From Pirellulales bacterium (GTDB taxonomy: Bacteria > Planctomycetota > Planctomycetia > Pirellulales > DATAWG01), in the NCBI GenBank assembly GCA_035939775.1, contig DASZFO010000345.1:1-45198 (forward strand): DNA of 45,198 nt. Reading direction: 5' to 3'. The position numbers and the translations under genes are program-made. Under the pieces are notes generated by a model, which was not told where the DNA came from, searched no databases, and saw only the letters and a program-made list of their open reading frames with translations. Positions 1 to 8,533 of this stretch are shown in pieces (positions within the stretch are counted from its first letter, which is position 1; every line of letters starts with the position of its first letter).

Positions 1-1
1 T

Positions 2-1303
2 ATCGCGCTTCTCGGCTTGACGATCTGGGGGCTGCACAAGAATCTCGCGGTCGGCTCTCTGGGGGCGTCGTTCTTCGTGATCCTCGCGCCGACATCGAGC
101 TTCGTGCCGATTCGCGATGCCGCGTTCGACCATCGCATGTATCTGCCGCTCGCCGCAATCGCGGCCATCGTGGTCATTGGCGGATTCGCGATCTGGGACC
201 GGCTCGTGCTCCGCTGGTCGCCGACGGAAGGCGAATCAACCATGCGGCGATGGGCCGTGCCGATATGCTTGCTCGTGGCGGCGCTTGTCGGCCTGGGGTG
301 GGGTACGCTTCGGCGGAACGAAGATTACAGCACCGGCGCTGCCATTTGGCGGGACGTGCTGGAAAAGAATCCCGACAACGCCCGAGCCCATAACAATCTG
401 GCCGTGCAGTTATTGGACCAGGGCAAGATCGACGAAGCGATGGAGCACTGCAAGCGGGCGCTGGAATTGGAGCGCGACTATGCCGATGCGGAAAGCAATC
501 TCGGCTTGGCGCTCACCAAGCAGCACAAATTCGAAGAAGCGCTGCCCCATTACCGCCGCGCGCTGGAACTCAAGCCGGAACATAAGTACGCGCTTGACCT
601 CCTGGCCGCCGCGTTGACCGAGCAAGGCAAATACTCCGAGGCCGTCGACCTTTACGATCGGCTCCTGAAAATCGATCCCGAGAACGCGAAAACGCATTTC
701 GATCTGGCCAATTGCCTTCGCAAGAGCGGCCAGGCCGACGCCGCGATCGAGCAATTCAAGATTGCGCTCGCCGTCGAGCCCGACTATCCCGAAGCGCACA
801 ATAATCTGGCCGGCGTCTTGGCGCGACAGGGAAAGTATAACGAAGCGATCGTTCATTTCAACAAGGCGCTCGAACTCAAGCCCGACCATGCCGACGCGCA
901 CTACAACCTCGGCATGATCTTCTACAGCCGCGGGCAAATCGCCGAGGCGGAACGGCATTGGCGCGAGGCGAGCCGGCTCGAGCCGAAGCAAGTAGACTAC
1001 CTTCGCGCGCTGGCCTGGGCACTCGCGACCAGTGATGACGCCGCGACTCGCAACGGCGCGGAGGCGGTGGACTTAGCGAAGCGGGCGGTCAAGCTGTCCG
1101 AGAAACCCGATCCAGCGGTGATTGGCACTCTGGCCGCGGCATATGCCGAAACGGGGCAATTCCCAAGAGCTGTCGAATCGGCCAAACAAGCGCTCGATAT
1201 CGCCTCCAAACAAGAAAAAGGGGATTTGGCCACCGAACTGCGCGAGCGTGTCAAGCTCTACGAATCCGGCAAGCCGTATCACGAGGCTCGAGGCCGACGC
1301 TAG
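2..1303 (+). CDS. Membrane/TPR repeat protein, 5' end outside the window
   Basis: The frame is open to the left edge, so the start is missing; the first TTG in the window is not a credible start. The visible N-terminal part is hydrophobic and carries FDHRMYLPLAA followed by a membrane segment. That resembles the end of the membrane domain of TMTC/DUF1736-type proteins. From about residue 110 there are at least five or six tetratricopeptide repeats of the form A..NL...L...G...EA......AL...P. The protein ends with a Leu/Ala-rich segment (RALAWALATSDD) common after TPR arrays in planctomycete proteins. TPRs mediate protein contacts. A role in cell-surface glycosylation is possible for this architecture, but the catalytic region would lie upstream and cannot be judged. 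Confidence 0.8.
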   Translation: MALLGLTIWGLHKNLAVGSLGASFFVILAPTSSFVPIRDAAFDHRMYLPLAAIAAIVVIGGFAIWDRLVLRWSPTEGESTMRRWAVPICLLVAALVGLGWGTLRRNEDYSTGAAIWRDVLEKNPDNARAHNNLAVQLLDQGKIDEAMEHCKRALELERDYADAESNLGLALTKQHKFEEALPHYRRALELKPEHKYALDLLAAALTEQGKYSEAVDLYDRLLKIDPENAKTHFDLANCLRKSGQADAAIEQFKIALAVEPDYPEAHNNLAGVLARQGKYNEAIVHFNKALELKPDHADAHYNLGMIFYSRGQIAEAERHWREASRLEPKQVDYLRALAWALATSDDAATRNGAEAVDLAKRAVKLSEKPDPAVIGTLAAAYAETGQFPRAVESAKQALDIASKQEKGDLATELRERVKLYESGKPYHEARGRR

Positions 1304-1346
1304 CAGCGTCGGCCACGACTTGCCGCGCGATGCTGGCCACTCGGCC

Positions 1347-1375
1347 TTCCGGCGCTTCGCCCGGATTGCTAGAAT
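1347..1375 (+). promoter_or_regulatory. Possible sigma-70-like promoter
   Basis: A TTCCGG box and a TAGAAT box are separated by 17 bases, about 35 bases before the ATG of the peptidase gene. The -10 is good and the -35 is poor. This is a motif match only. Confidence 0.22.
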
Positions 1376-1409
1376 CCCCCGCTTTATCGTCGGCCATGGA
1401 GGGCTTTTG

Positions 1410-2213
1410 ATGCGGGCATTGGCGTGGGGGCTGCTCGGCTTCGCGGTGACCTGTTGCGGCTGCGCCGCGTGGCGCAGTGCGCATCCAGAGCTGCCGGATC
1501 GCGCCAACATCCGGCTCGATCAACTTGTGATCCACAGCAATTTCGAGATTCCCAGCCAGCATCGCTTGCTGCAGGAGGTCAACGCCCTGCGGATGGACGT
1601 GAGCGGGAAGTTGGGGGTCCCCACATCCGACGAGCCGATCCATGTCTATTTGTTTGAAGACGGCGAGCGATATAGTGCATTCATACATAGCCGGTTTCCG
1701 CAATTTCCCGAGCGGCGGGCCTTCTTCGTCGAGACTGATACCAGGCTGAGCGTTTACGCGCATTGGGGCGAAAACGTCGCCGTCGATTTGCGCCACGAAG
1801 TGACCCACGGCTACCTGCACTCGATGCTGCCGAATCTGCCCCTCTGGCTCGACGAGGGGCTGGCCGAATTCTTCGAGGTGCCGCGCGGCCAGCACGGTTA
1901 TCATCGCATCAATATCGACGACTTGATGTCTGGCTCCGCGGCCGGCCGATGGCATCCCGATATCCGTCGCCTGGAAGCCCTAAAATCGGTTGCCGAGATG
2001 AGCCGCACTGAATATGCCGAGTCCTGGGCCTGGGTCCATTTGCTGTTGGAAACCGATCCACCGCGGCAAGAGCTGCTCCATAATTACCTCGCCCGCCTTC
2101 GCCGCGACGCCGTTGCCGAACTCCTTTCGCTTCATCTTCAGCAAGCCCATCTCGACGACCCGCAAATGCTGTTGGATCACGTCCGCGAGTTGGCGGCCAA
2201 ACCCGTGAATTGA
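1410..2213 (+). CDS. Secreted lipoprotein-like zinc peptidase (DUF1570/peptidase MA-like)
   Basis: The 267-residue product starts with a short hydrophobic leader ending in a Cys-rich stretch (TCCGC, residues 14-18), which suggests a lipoprotein signal. Residues 129-133 are HEVTH, a match to the HExxH zinc site of gluzincins. Fifteen residues further on, LWLDEGLAEFFE supplies the downstream glutamate (E149 or E153), giving the layout of DUF1570/peptidase_MA-like proteins. The frame is open further upstream, to 1122, but that part overlaps the previous gene. The ATG at 1410 gives the signal sequence directly, so it was chosen. The likely role is a cell-envelope metallopeptidase; the substrate is unknown. 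It converges on the transporter-like gene downstream, with a repeat hairpin between them. Confidence 0.78.
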   Translation: MRALAWGLLGFAVTCCGCAAWRSAHPELPDRANIRLDQLVIHSNFEIPSQHRLLQEVNALRMDVSGKLGVPTSDEPIHVYLFEDGERYSAFIHSRFPQFPERRAFFVETDTRLSVYAHWGENVAVDLRHEVTHGYLHSMLPNLPLWLDEGLAEFFEVPRGQHGYHRINIDDLMSGSAAGRWHPDIRRLEALKSVAEMSRTEYAESWAWVHLLLETDPPRQELLHNYLARLRRDAVAELLSLHLQQAHLDDPQMLLDHVRELAAKPVN

Positions 2214-2249
2214 AAAGACTTGACGTGCGCTGGCGATCCGGTCGGAGCC

Positions 2250-2347
2250 GTAGGGTGCATCAAGGCTCGGCGCAGACGCAGCGGAACCTGTCGCGGACTT
2301 AGAGCGCTCCCTGGTGCGTCTGCGCGGACTCGGCGCACCCTACTTTT
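2250..2347 (+). repeat. Long imperfect inverted repeat with T-run, probable terminator
   Basis: The left arm (2250-2280) and right arm (2315-2343) are near reverse complements; both begin or end with the core GTAGGGTGC and contain GCGCAGACGCA. The right arm is followed by TTTTT on the plus strand. It lies between two converging genes, so it can act as a terminator for the peptidase gene. A half copy of the same element is found inside purQ (33913-33943). Confidence 0.7.
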
Positions 2348-2349
2348 TG

Positions 2350-3696
2350 TCATTCGACGCTCGTCGGTCCTAAATCGGCGGCTCCGTCTGGATTCTTTCG
2401 TTGCACGAGTATCTGGTCAATCCGCTGGCCGTCCATGTGGACTACTTCGAGGTGGAGGTCGTTCCAATCGGTGGAATCGCCGACCGACGGGATGCGGCCG
2501 AGTTGATCGAGAATCAGCCCGGAGATCGTGCTGAAGCCGCGCGACTCCGATCCCTCGGCATTGCGAATCTTGAGCCGCTCGATCAGATCGCTCACGCTCA
2601 CCATGCCGTCGACGAGCCAGGTGTTCGCGGCCCGCTCGACGAACAGGTCGGTCTTTTCGCGGCGATGCTCGTCGCGGATTTCGCCGACCAGCTCTTCGAG
2701 CACGTCTTCGAGTGTGACCATCCCCTCGGTGCCGCCGTATTCATCGAGCACGACCGCCAGTTGATTGTGCTTCTCTTGAAACAGCTCAAGCAGCCGATCG
2801 AGCGGCATCGTCTCGGGCACGAACAGGGCCGGGTGCAATAGCCTTCGCAATTCGATCGGCCGGCCAAGATATTGCTGAAGAAATATGTCCTTGATGTGGA
2901 CGAACCCGACGATGTGGTCGAGATCGCGCTCATAGACCGGCAGCCGCGAGAAGCCGGCCATGGCGACGGCTCCCATCACCTCGTCGGCCGGCGTGTCGGC
3001 GTCGAGAGCATCGAGGTCGATCCGCGGGCGCATGACGTCGCGCACCGTCCGCTCGCCGAGCCGCAAGGCCTCGACCGCCACTTTCTTCTCGACGGCCTCG
3101 AGCACTCCTTCGGCCGTTCCGGTGTCGATCATATGCTCGATGTCGGCGACCGAGACGGTCGGCTCCGCCTTCGCATCCGAGGCGGCCAACATCAGGACGG
3201 CGTTCGTCGCCGAACTCATCAGCCAAACCGCCGGCCGCCCGATCCGCGACAAGACGGTCAGAAGCGGTGCAGCGAAGCGGGCAAATTGCTCGGCGCGACG
3301 CAGCGCCAAGCGCTTGGGAACCAATTCGCCGAGCACCAGCGTCGCCAACGTGATTCCCAGCCCCACAATCACGATTGCAGCGCCGTGCGCGTTATTGGCG
3401 ATGAGCGGCACGGGAACGTGCTCGAGATACGCGGCCAGCTCATGCACCAGGCTGGCGCCGCCAAATGTGGCTGTGAACGTGCCGATCAGCGTGATCCCGA
3501 CTTGCACCGTCGGCAGGAACCGGCCCGGATCGTTGGCCAACTCCAGCGCTTGCCGAGCCCGCTTGTCTCCTTCTTCTGCCTGCCGTTGCAATCGGCCGCG
3601 GCGCGAGGCGATCACCGCGATTTCGGCCGCGCTAAAGAATCCGTTGGCCAAGATCAAGACCAGGATGATCAAGATTTCCCAAACGTACTCGGACAC
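2350..3696 (-). CDS. CNNM/DUF21 plus CBS-pair plus CorC/HlyC membrane protein (hemolysin C family)
   Basis: The 448 residues show the full family order. An N-terminal DUF21/CNNM membrane domain (about 1-190) begins with ILANGFFSAAEIAV and contains the GELVPK motif. A pair of CBS domains follows (about 205-335, with VRDVMRPR and EYGGTEGMVTLEDVLEELVGEI). A C-terminal CorC_HlyC transporter-associated domain ends the protein. Family members are linked to Mg2+/Co2+ homeostasis; the hemolysin name is historical. The length is normal. It lies downstream of proB on the same strand, separated by a repeat-filled gap of about 180 bases, so co-transcription is uncertain. Confidence 0.9.
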   Translation of the reverse strand: MSEYVWEILIILVLILANGFFSAAEIAVIASRRGRLQRQAEEGDKRARQALELANDPGRFLPTVQVGITLIGTFTATFGGASLVHELAAYLEHVPVPLIANNAHGAAIVIVGLGITLATLVLGELVPKRLALRRAEQFARFAAPLLTVLSRIGRPAVWLMSSATNAVLMLAASDAKAEPTVSVADIEHMIDTGTAEGVLEAVEKKVAVEALRLGERTVRDVMRPRIDLDALDADTPADEVMGAVAMAGFSRLPVYERDLDHIVGFVHIKDIFLQQYLGRPIELRRLLHPALFVPETMPLDRLLELFQEKHNQLAVVLDEYGGTEGMVTLEDVLEELVGEIRDEHRREKTDLFVERAANTWLVDGMVSVSDLIERLKIRNAEGSESRGFSTISGLILDQLGRIPSVGDSTDWNDLHLEVVHMDGQRIDQILVQRKNPDGAADLGPTSVE

Positions 3697-3743
3697 GACA
3701 AATCCGTTCTCGATCGACTAAATACTCGCCAGTGCGGAAAGAA

Positions 3744-3873
3744 CGACGAATGTCTAATGACGAATCTCTAATGAATGACGAAGCTCGAATGACGAATGAG
3801 ATTGACCAACGTCGTGCGACTCGTCATTCGCCATCCGTGCTTCTTCAGGCATTCGTCATTAGGCATTCGACAT
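3744..3873. repeat. GACGAATGTCTAATGACGAA-type inverted repeat
   Basis: The left part has several copies of AATGACGAAT and GACGAATGTCTAATG. The right part has the reverse complements (ATTCGTCATTAGGCATTCGACATTC). The whole fills the proB-to-CNNM gap. A second copy of the same family lies at 11759-11915. Confidence 0.75.
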
Positions 3874-5034
3874 TCACCCTCCCTGGCCTCGGGTCCCGAT
3901 CCCCGTCGCCAAATTGTCGCGATGGATCACCTCTTGATAAGGGCAGTGTCCGAGAGCGGCGGCGATTTGATCGGTCTTCAGTCCTTTGATTCGCGTCACA
4001 TCGGCGACGGAGTAGTTGGTCAGCCCGCGGGCGAACTCTCGGCCGCCGCGATCGCATAGCGCCACGACATCCCCTTTTCGAAACGTTCCCTGGGCATCGA
4101 CGATGCCGATTGCCAGCAGGCTGCTCCCCTTGGTCTCGACCGCTTGCCGCGCCCCGTCGTCGAGGAGCAGCTTGCCGCGCGGCTGGGCCGTGAAACCGAT
4201 CCAGCGCTTCCACGAGGGGATCGATTCTGCTTGAGCGACGAAGAGCGTGCCGACCACGTCTCCGGCCAAGATTCGCATCAAGTTGCCCGGCTGCTTGCCG
4301 CTGGCGATGATCACGTTTTCTCCGGTGGAGGTGGCGACGCGGGCCGCTTCGAGCTTGCTCGCCATGCCCCCTTTGCTCACGCCGGTGGCCCGATCGCGGA
4401 CGAGCGACCAGATCGATTCGTCGAGTTGAGTCACCGTCGGGACCACCCGCGCCGCCGGATCCGCCGGATCCCCGTCATATAGCCCTTCGACATCCGAGAG
4501 CAGCACCAAGAGCGGCGCGCGGATCAAGTTGGTGACCATCGCGGCCAGTCGATCGTTGTCGCCGAAAGTGGTTTGCAGCTCCTCCACGCTGACCGTGTCG
4601 TTCTCGTTGATGATCGGCACGGCGCCGAATTTCATCAGCGTGACGATCGTGTTGCGGATGTTGAGATAGCGGGTGCGATTGTCGAGATCGTCGGCGATCA
4701 AAAGGATTTGCGCGGCATGGCGGCCGTGGCTGCGCAGCGTCCGGTCGTAGGCCTCGACGAGGCTCGTTTGCCCAACCGCGGCCACCGCTTGCAATTCGGC
4801 CAAATCGGTCGGACGTTTTTTCAAGGCCAATCGCCCCATTCCCGCACCGACGGCGCCGGAGCTGACGAGCGCCACGCGCCGGCCGGCCTGCATGACCTGG
4901 TGCAATTCCTCGGCTAGCGTTGCGACGCGGGCTTGGTCCAATTGCCCTTCCGATGTGGTGAGGATGCGCGTTCCTACTTTCACCACGATCGTGTGGGCGG
5001 CGGCAGCGATTTCTTGGCGCAAGAGATCGGTCAT
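3874..5034 (-). CDS. proB: Glutamate 5-kinase
   Basis: This enzyme phosphorylates glutamate to gamma-glutamyl phosphate, the first step of proline synthesis. The 386 residues contain the amino-acid-kinase fold (about 10-270) with VVKVGTRIL, LVSSGAVGAGMG, the substrate segment NENDTVSVEE and GDNDRLAAMV. A C-terminal PUA domain follows (about 285-370), as in E. coli ProB. The open frame runs on upstream to 5163, but the ATG at 5034 gives the usual short N-terminus before the first beta strand. No proA (glutamyl phosphate reductase) is next to it, so the rest of the pathway must be encoded elsewhere. Confidence 0.93.
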   Translation of the reverse strand: MTDLLRQEIAAAAHTIVVKVGTRILTTSEGQLDQARVATLAEELHQVMQAGRRVALVSSGAVGAGMGRLALKKRPTDLAELQAVAAVGQTSLVEAYDRTLRSHGRHAAQILLIADDLDNRTRYLNIRNTIVTLMKFGAVPIINENDTVSVEELQTTFGDNDRLAAMVTNLIRAPLLVLLSDVEGLYDGDPADPAARVVPTVTQLDESIWSLVRDRATGVSKGGMASKLEAARVATSTGENVIIASGKQPGNLMRILAGDVVGTLFVAQAESIPSWKRWIGFTAQPRGKLLLDDGARQAVETKGSSLLAIGIVDAQGTFRKGDVVALCDRGGREFARGLTNYSVADVTRIKGLKTDQIAAALGHCPYQEVIHRDNLATGIGTRGQGG

Positions 5035-5369
5035 GGTTGCGTGTTTAGGGCTTTCCGGCTGACTCAGTGCCCGCATATTGCTCGGCATCAGGCTAAAAAT
5101 CTGACCTGCCTCCGCAATCGGCCGACGGGTGCTATAAGAATAGCGTCCGGCGGGGTAGTTCAAAACCCTCGGAGTCCTCGGTGCGTTAAGGCTCTCTCCC
5201 TAGCTGGCGGGATCGAATTCTCACGATTTGCCGGCAACAATAAGAATTCCCACAGATTTAGTAGAAACATCCGAAACCGAGACTAAAATCCGGGGTTAAT
5301 ACTGAATCATCCAGTTTTTGCGTGGACGATTGCGTCGGGAGTCGGAACACTCCCAGAATCGGGCCCACC
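5035..5369. other. Intergenic region between divergent proB and the deiminase-like gene
   Basis: This is a 335-base divergent spacer. The half nearest the plus-strand gene (about 5220-5330) is distinctly A/T-rich compared with the surroundings and should hold the promoters. No -35/-10 pair with good spacing could be settled on. No small ORF with a credible ribosome binding site was seen. Confidence 0.5.
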
Positions 5370-6527
5370 ATGTTGAAGAGGCAATCCACTGCGTTGCTGT
5401 TGGTCTGCGGAACTTTCCTCGCATCCGCCGGTTTTTTCGCCGGGATTCGGGTCGAGGGTTTCCGCGGCGCCCAGGCTGACTCGTCGAATCCCCCTTCGGA
5501 TCGAGGCGTCTCGGAGCGCGTCTGGCCGATTGCCGACGTCAAGACCGAAGGGCGCATCCAGGGAGAGTTCGAGCATCAAGCAGCGCTGATTCTCGGCGTC
5601 AATGAATTGATCCAATTTCATCCGCAGACCCTGGCCCAGATCGTGGCGGCGATTCATGACCGAATCAAGATCATCGGCGTCGTGGCCGACGACGACCAAC
5701 GGGCGAAGACTGTTTCACTGCTGAAGGACAATCGACTGCCCGAGGACGCCATCGACTTTTTCGAATGGCCGGTCGAGGCGATGTGGGTTCGCGATTACGC
5801 CCCGTTCTTCGTCGTCGGCGACCATACGACCGTCGTCGATTTCACCTATCCCGAGCAGAATCGGGACCTCGAGGACAGTTTCGCCGTGGCGTTTGCCGCG
5901 ACCTTTCGGATGCACTATGACCATTGCCATTTGACTCTCGAAGGTGGCAATCTGACATCCAACGGCGGCGGCCTGTGCGTTTCCACCACGAAGCTCGGCT
6001 CGGGCAACGAACGCCGCGGCTATGACGCCAAGCGGATCGGCGAGTTGCTCTTCGAGCATTTTCACTTTACGCGGTGGGTCCATCTCAATCCGCTCGAAGA
6101 CGAGCCGACCGGCCATGCCGATATGTTCGTCACTCTCTGCGCTCGCAACAAAGCGATTCTTGGCTTCTACCGCTCGGAAGATGACAAAGTCAACGCCGAG
6201 ATCCTCGATCAAAACGCGGCCGTGCTGAAGGGCGAGCCGACGAAAGACGGCCCCATGGACCTGATTCGCATCCCGATGCCCAGCCATAAAGACGGCAATT
6301 GGCGCACTTACACCAACGTGATCTACGCCAACGGAGTCGTGCTCGTGCCGCAATACCCGGACACCGATCCCGACTTGGACAAGGTCGCGTTAAACGTGTT
6401 TCACGAGGCCCTGCCCGACTGGAAAATCGTCGGCATCGATTGCTCGAAGCTCATCACCAAGCGCGGCGCGCTGCACTGCATCTCGCGCAATGTTCCCGCG
6501 CTCGATGGCCTGGCGAGCGGTAAGTGA
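5370..6527 (+). CDS. Exported agmatine deiminase / peptidyl-arginine deiminase family protein
   Basis: The 385-residue protein has a hydrophobic N-terminal segment (residues 8-25), so it is probably exported or membrane-anchored. The rest is the guanidine-modifying (PAD_porph) fold. MWVRDYAPF (138-146) is present, with LEGGN (190-194) bearing E191. EPTGHADM (245-252) gives H249 and D251, and GALHCISRNVP (366-376) gives the expected nucleophile C370. These match the Cys-His-Asp/Glu set of agmatine deiminases and Porphyromonas-type PAD. The family hydrolyses agmatine or protein arginine to citrulline-type products plus ammonia. Classical agmatine deiminases are cytosolic, so the leader argues for an extracytoplasmic substrate. 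The ATG at 5370 is preferred to the GTG at 5322 because it gives the clean signal sequence. Confidence 0.82.
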   Translation: MLKRQSTALLLVCGTFLASAGFFAGIRVEGFRGAQADSSNPPSDRGVSERVWPIADVKTEGRIQGEFEHQAALILGVNELIQFHPQTLAQIVAAIHDRIKIIGVVADDDQRAKTVSLLKDNRLPEDAIDFFEWPVEAMWVRDYAPFFVVGDHTTVVDFTYPEQNRDLEDSFAVAFAATFRMHYDHCHLTLEGGNLTSNGGGLCVSTTKLGSGNERRGYDAKRIGELLFEHFHFTRWVHLNPLEDEPTGHADMFVTLCARNKAILGFYRSEDDKVNAEILDQNAAVLKGEPTKDGPMDLIRIPMPSHKDGNWRTYTNVIYANGVVLVPQYPDTDPDLDKVALNVFHEALPDWKIVGIDCSKLITKRGALHCISRNVPALDGLASGK

Positions 6528-6652
6528 CGAGTGGCAAGCTGGAGCGCAATCAGCGGCCCTTCATTCTCGCTCTCTCACTCTTCGATCTCGCAAATCGCCT
6601 CTTGGTTCGGCCATAATGCGAGCGTTTCATCGCTCCCATACGAGGCCCAGCC

Positions 6653-7231
6653 ATGCTCGACACGATTCTGCATAATGTGTTTGTCCTCGATGTGCCGTTA
6701 TTGGAGAAGATCATCCGGCCGATCCTCGTGTATTGCTTCTTGATTGTCGGCCTGCGGCTGGCCGGCAAGCGCGAGATGGCGCAACTCAACGCGTTCGATT
6801 TGGTGGTGCTGCTGACGATCTCGAACACCGTGCAGAACGCCATCATCGGCAACGACAATTCGCTTAGCGGCGGCGTGATCGGGGCGAGCGCGCTCTTGCT
6901 GACCAACGCCCTGGTCGTCCGCTTCCTCTACACGCACGACAAGCTCGACCGTCTGATCGAGGGTGAGCCGGACGTGCTCATCAAAGACGGCAAGGTCCGC
7001 ATGGATCGTCTCCGAAGCGAGTTGATGACGCTCGCCGAGCTGCAAAGCGCCGCGCACAAGCAAGGCTTCGCCAGCCTAGGCGACGTCGAGCGGGCCGTGC
7101 TCGAGCCGAGCGGCGTCGTTTCCTTCATCGCCAAGCGGCCGCTACCCGAGGAAGCCCGCCAAGCCGAACTGCTCGCCCGGCTCGATCAAATCGACCAGCG
7201 CTTGGCGGCGCTCGCTGAGGATCGCGCTTAG
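6653..7231 (+). CDS. DUF421 (YetF-like) membrane protein
   Basis: The 192 residues have three predicted membrane helices in the first 95 positions. They carry the family motif RLAGKREMAQLNAFDLVVLLTISN, with VQNAIIGNDNSL after it. The cytoplasmic C-terminal domain has the typical GEPDVLIKDGKV and MTLAELQSAAHKQGFASLGDVERAVLEPSG segments. The function of the family is poorly known; Bacillus relatives are spore or membrane proteins. The length is normal. It stands alone between the deiminase gene and a converging methyltransferase-like gene. Confidence 0.88.
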   Translation: MLDTILHNVFVLDVPLLEKIIRPILVYCFLIVGLRLAGKREMAQLNAFDLVVLLTISNTVQNAIIGNDNSLSGGVIGASALLLTNALVVRFLYTHDKLDRLIEGEPDVLIKDGKVRMDRLRSELMTLAELQSAAHKQGFASLGDVERAVLEPSGVVSFIAKRPLPEEARQAELLARLDQIDQRLAALAEDRA

Positions 7232-7237
7232 GTGATC

Positions 7238-8242
7238 TTAGATTACCGCCGTCGTAGCTTGGAGCAAGGGCACGGGAACCGATGCCGGCAGCGTCGGCAA
7301 CGGGCAAACTGGTCGGGAACTTTGATTGACGCCGAAGCCGGCCTCGAAGAATCGTTCGGAGAAGGTCGTGTAGCGCTTGAAGTGCTCCGTCCATTGGGAC
7401 TTGAACGGGTATTGCTCCAAGCCGCCGATCGCGTTATACGGACGCTGGGCGTCGGAAACGACGACGTATTGCTGCGTGTAAAAAATCCCCGAGACCTTTC
7501 GATCGATCAAGTCGAAATAAGTCCGCACCTGCGCGAGCTTCATTTCCTGAAAGCTGGCCACGTTGATGAATACGTCGATCGCGCCGTCGGCGACTTTCAA
7601 CAGGTCTTGGCTGCCGGCGAACCACAGCCCCTTTTGCAAGAGCATGGATTTCGTCAGGGCCGGCATCGCTCGAAATTCCGCGTAAAGGCTCGTCGATTCG
7701 GCCGGCAACAGCCGCGGCAAAACCGCCATCGAAATCATCAGGATTTCCGGCAGGTCAAGCAACAAATACGAGACGCGCGGATTGATTCGCTTGAGCACAT
7801 AGCCGATCCGTCCCCAGCCGCTCCCCAAATCGGCCACGACGCGGCGGTCCGTCAGAATCCCAGGGTCGGCCTCGGCGATCGAAAGGATCGTGTCGAGCGA
7901 GATCAGCGTATCCCACGAATACCGGCGGCCGTCGATCGCGATTTCGTAACCCGTGTCGCTGCTCAAGTCGAATCGGCCCAGCAGATCGCTGGCATCGCGC
8001 TGCTTGATGAGGCGGTACAACATGTAGACGGCGTACCGGTGATAACGCGGATTGCCGGGGGGCGATTGCGAAAAGCTCTGATTGAAATACGCGATGTCCT
8101 CCCTGGGCACGCCATGCACGCGAAAATTCGCGTCGAAGTCGTGGCAGAGCTTCTCCCACACGCCCCGCGGAGCGAAGGGGAATCCGGCCCGAAGGTTGTC
8201 TTCCCGCATCAAGCGGAGAACCGATTCCTCTTCAGCATTCAT
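7238..8242 (-). CDS. Putative sugar O-methyltransferase
   Basis: The 334-residue protein contains a SAM-binding motif, VVADLGSGWGRIGYVL, about 120-135 residues in. LLLDLPEIL and a later DVFINVASFQEM segment follow, as in the NanM-like putative sugar O-methyltransferase family. The open frame continues about 195 codons upstream, but that part is low-complexity basic sequence antisense to another gene. The ATG at 8242 begins MNAEEESVLRLMREDN, which reads as a normal start. The likely role is methylation of a surface glycan. No glycan cluster is visible nearby, so the substrate is open. Confidence 0.72.
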   Translation of the reverse strand: MNAEEESVLRLMREDNLRAGFPFAPRGVWEKLCHDFDANFRVHGVPREDIAYFNQSFSQSPPGNPRYHRYAVYMLYRLIKQRDASDLLGRFDLSSDTGYEIAIDGRRYSWDTLISLDTILSIAEADPGILTDRRVVADLGSGWGRIGYVLKRINPRVSYLLLDLPEILMISMAVLPRLLPAESTSLYAEFRAMPALTKSMLLQKGLWFAGSQDLLKVADGAIDVFINVASFQEMKLAQVRTYFDLIDRKVSGIFYTQQYVVVSDAQRPYNAIGGLEQYPFKSQWTEHFKRYTTFSERFFEAGFGVNQSSRPVCPLPTLPASVPVPLLQATTAVI

Positions 8243-8533
8243 GCTGTTGATTCTTCGTTGGATTGTTTGGTGGAATTCGACTCTTCGGTTTCTTCGGTTG
8301 CCGAACCCGGCAATCTCAAAACAATCGGCAAAGTCGCGGCGTTCAGCTTCCGAGCCACGATTCTCAAGCCATCGCCCCGGCGGTTTGGGAAAGCCGGAGC
8401 GTTTGCAGGTCTGATTAAAGCCACTGCACCAGAACTGCCGATAATAGCAATACGATGGGCTATTCTGGCCGCAGGAACGGCCAGAGCGGGAGTTGCAATT
8501 CTGTCGAATTCCGGCCACTTGAAGGACCAAGTG

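Noticed and set aside
2872-3771. A 299-codon plus-strand frame
   Set aside because: It is antisense to the CNNM/CBS protein, whose domains are intact.
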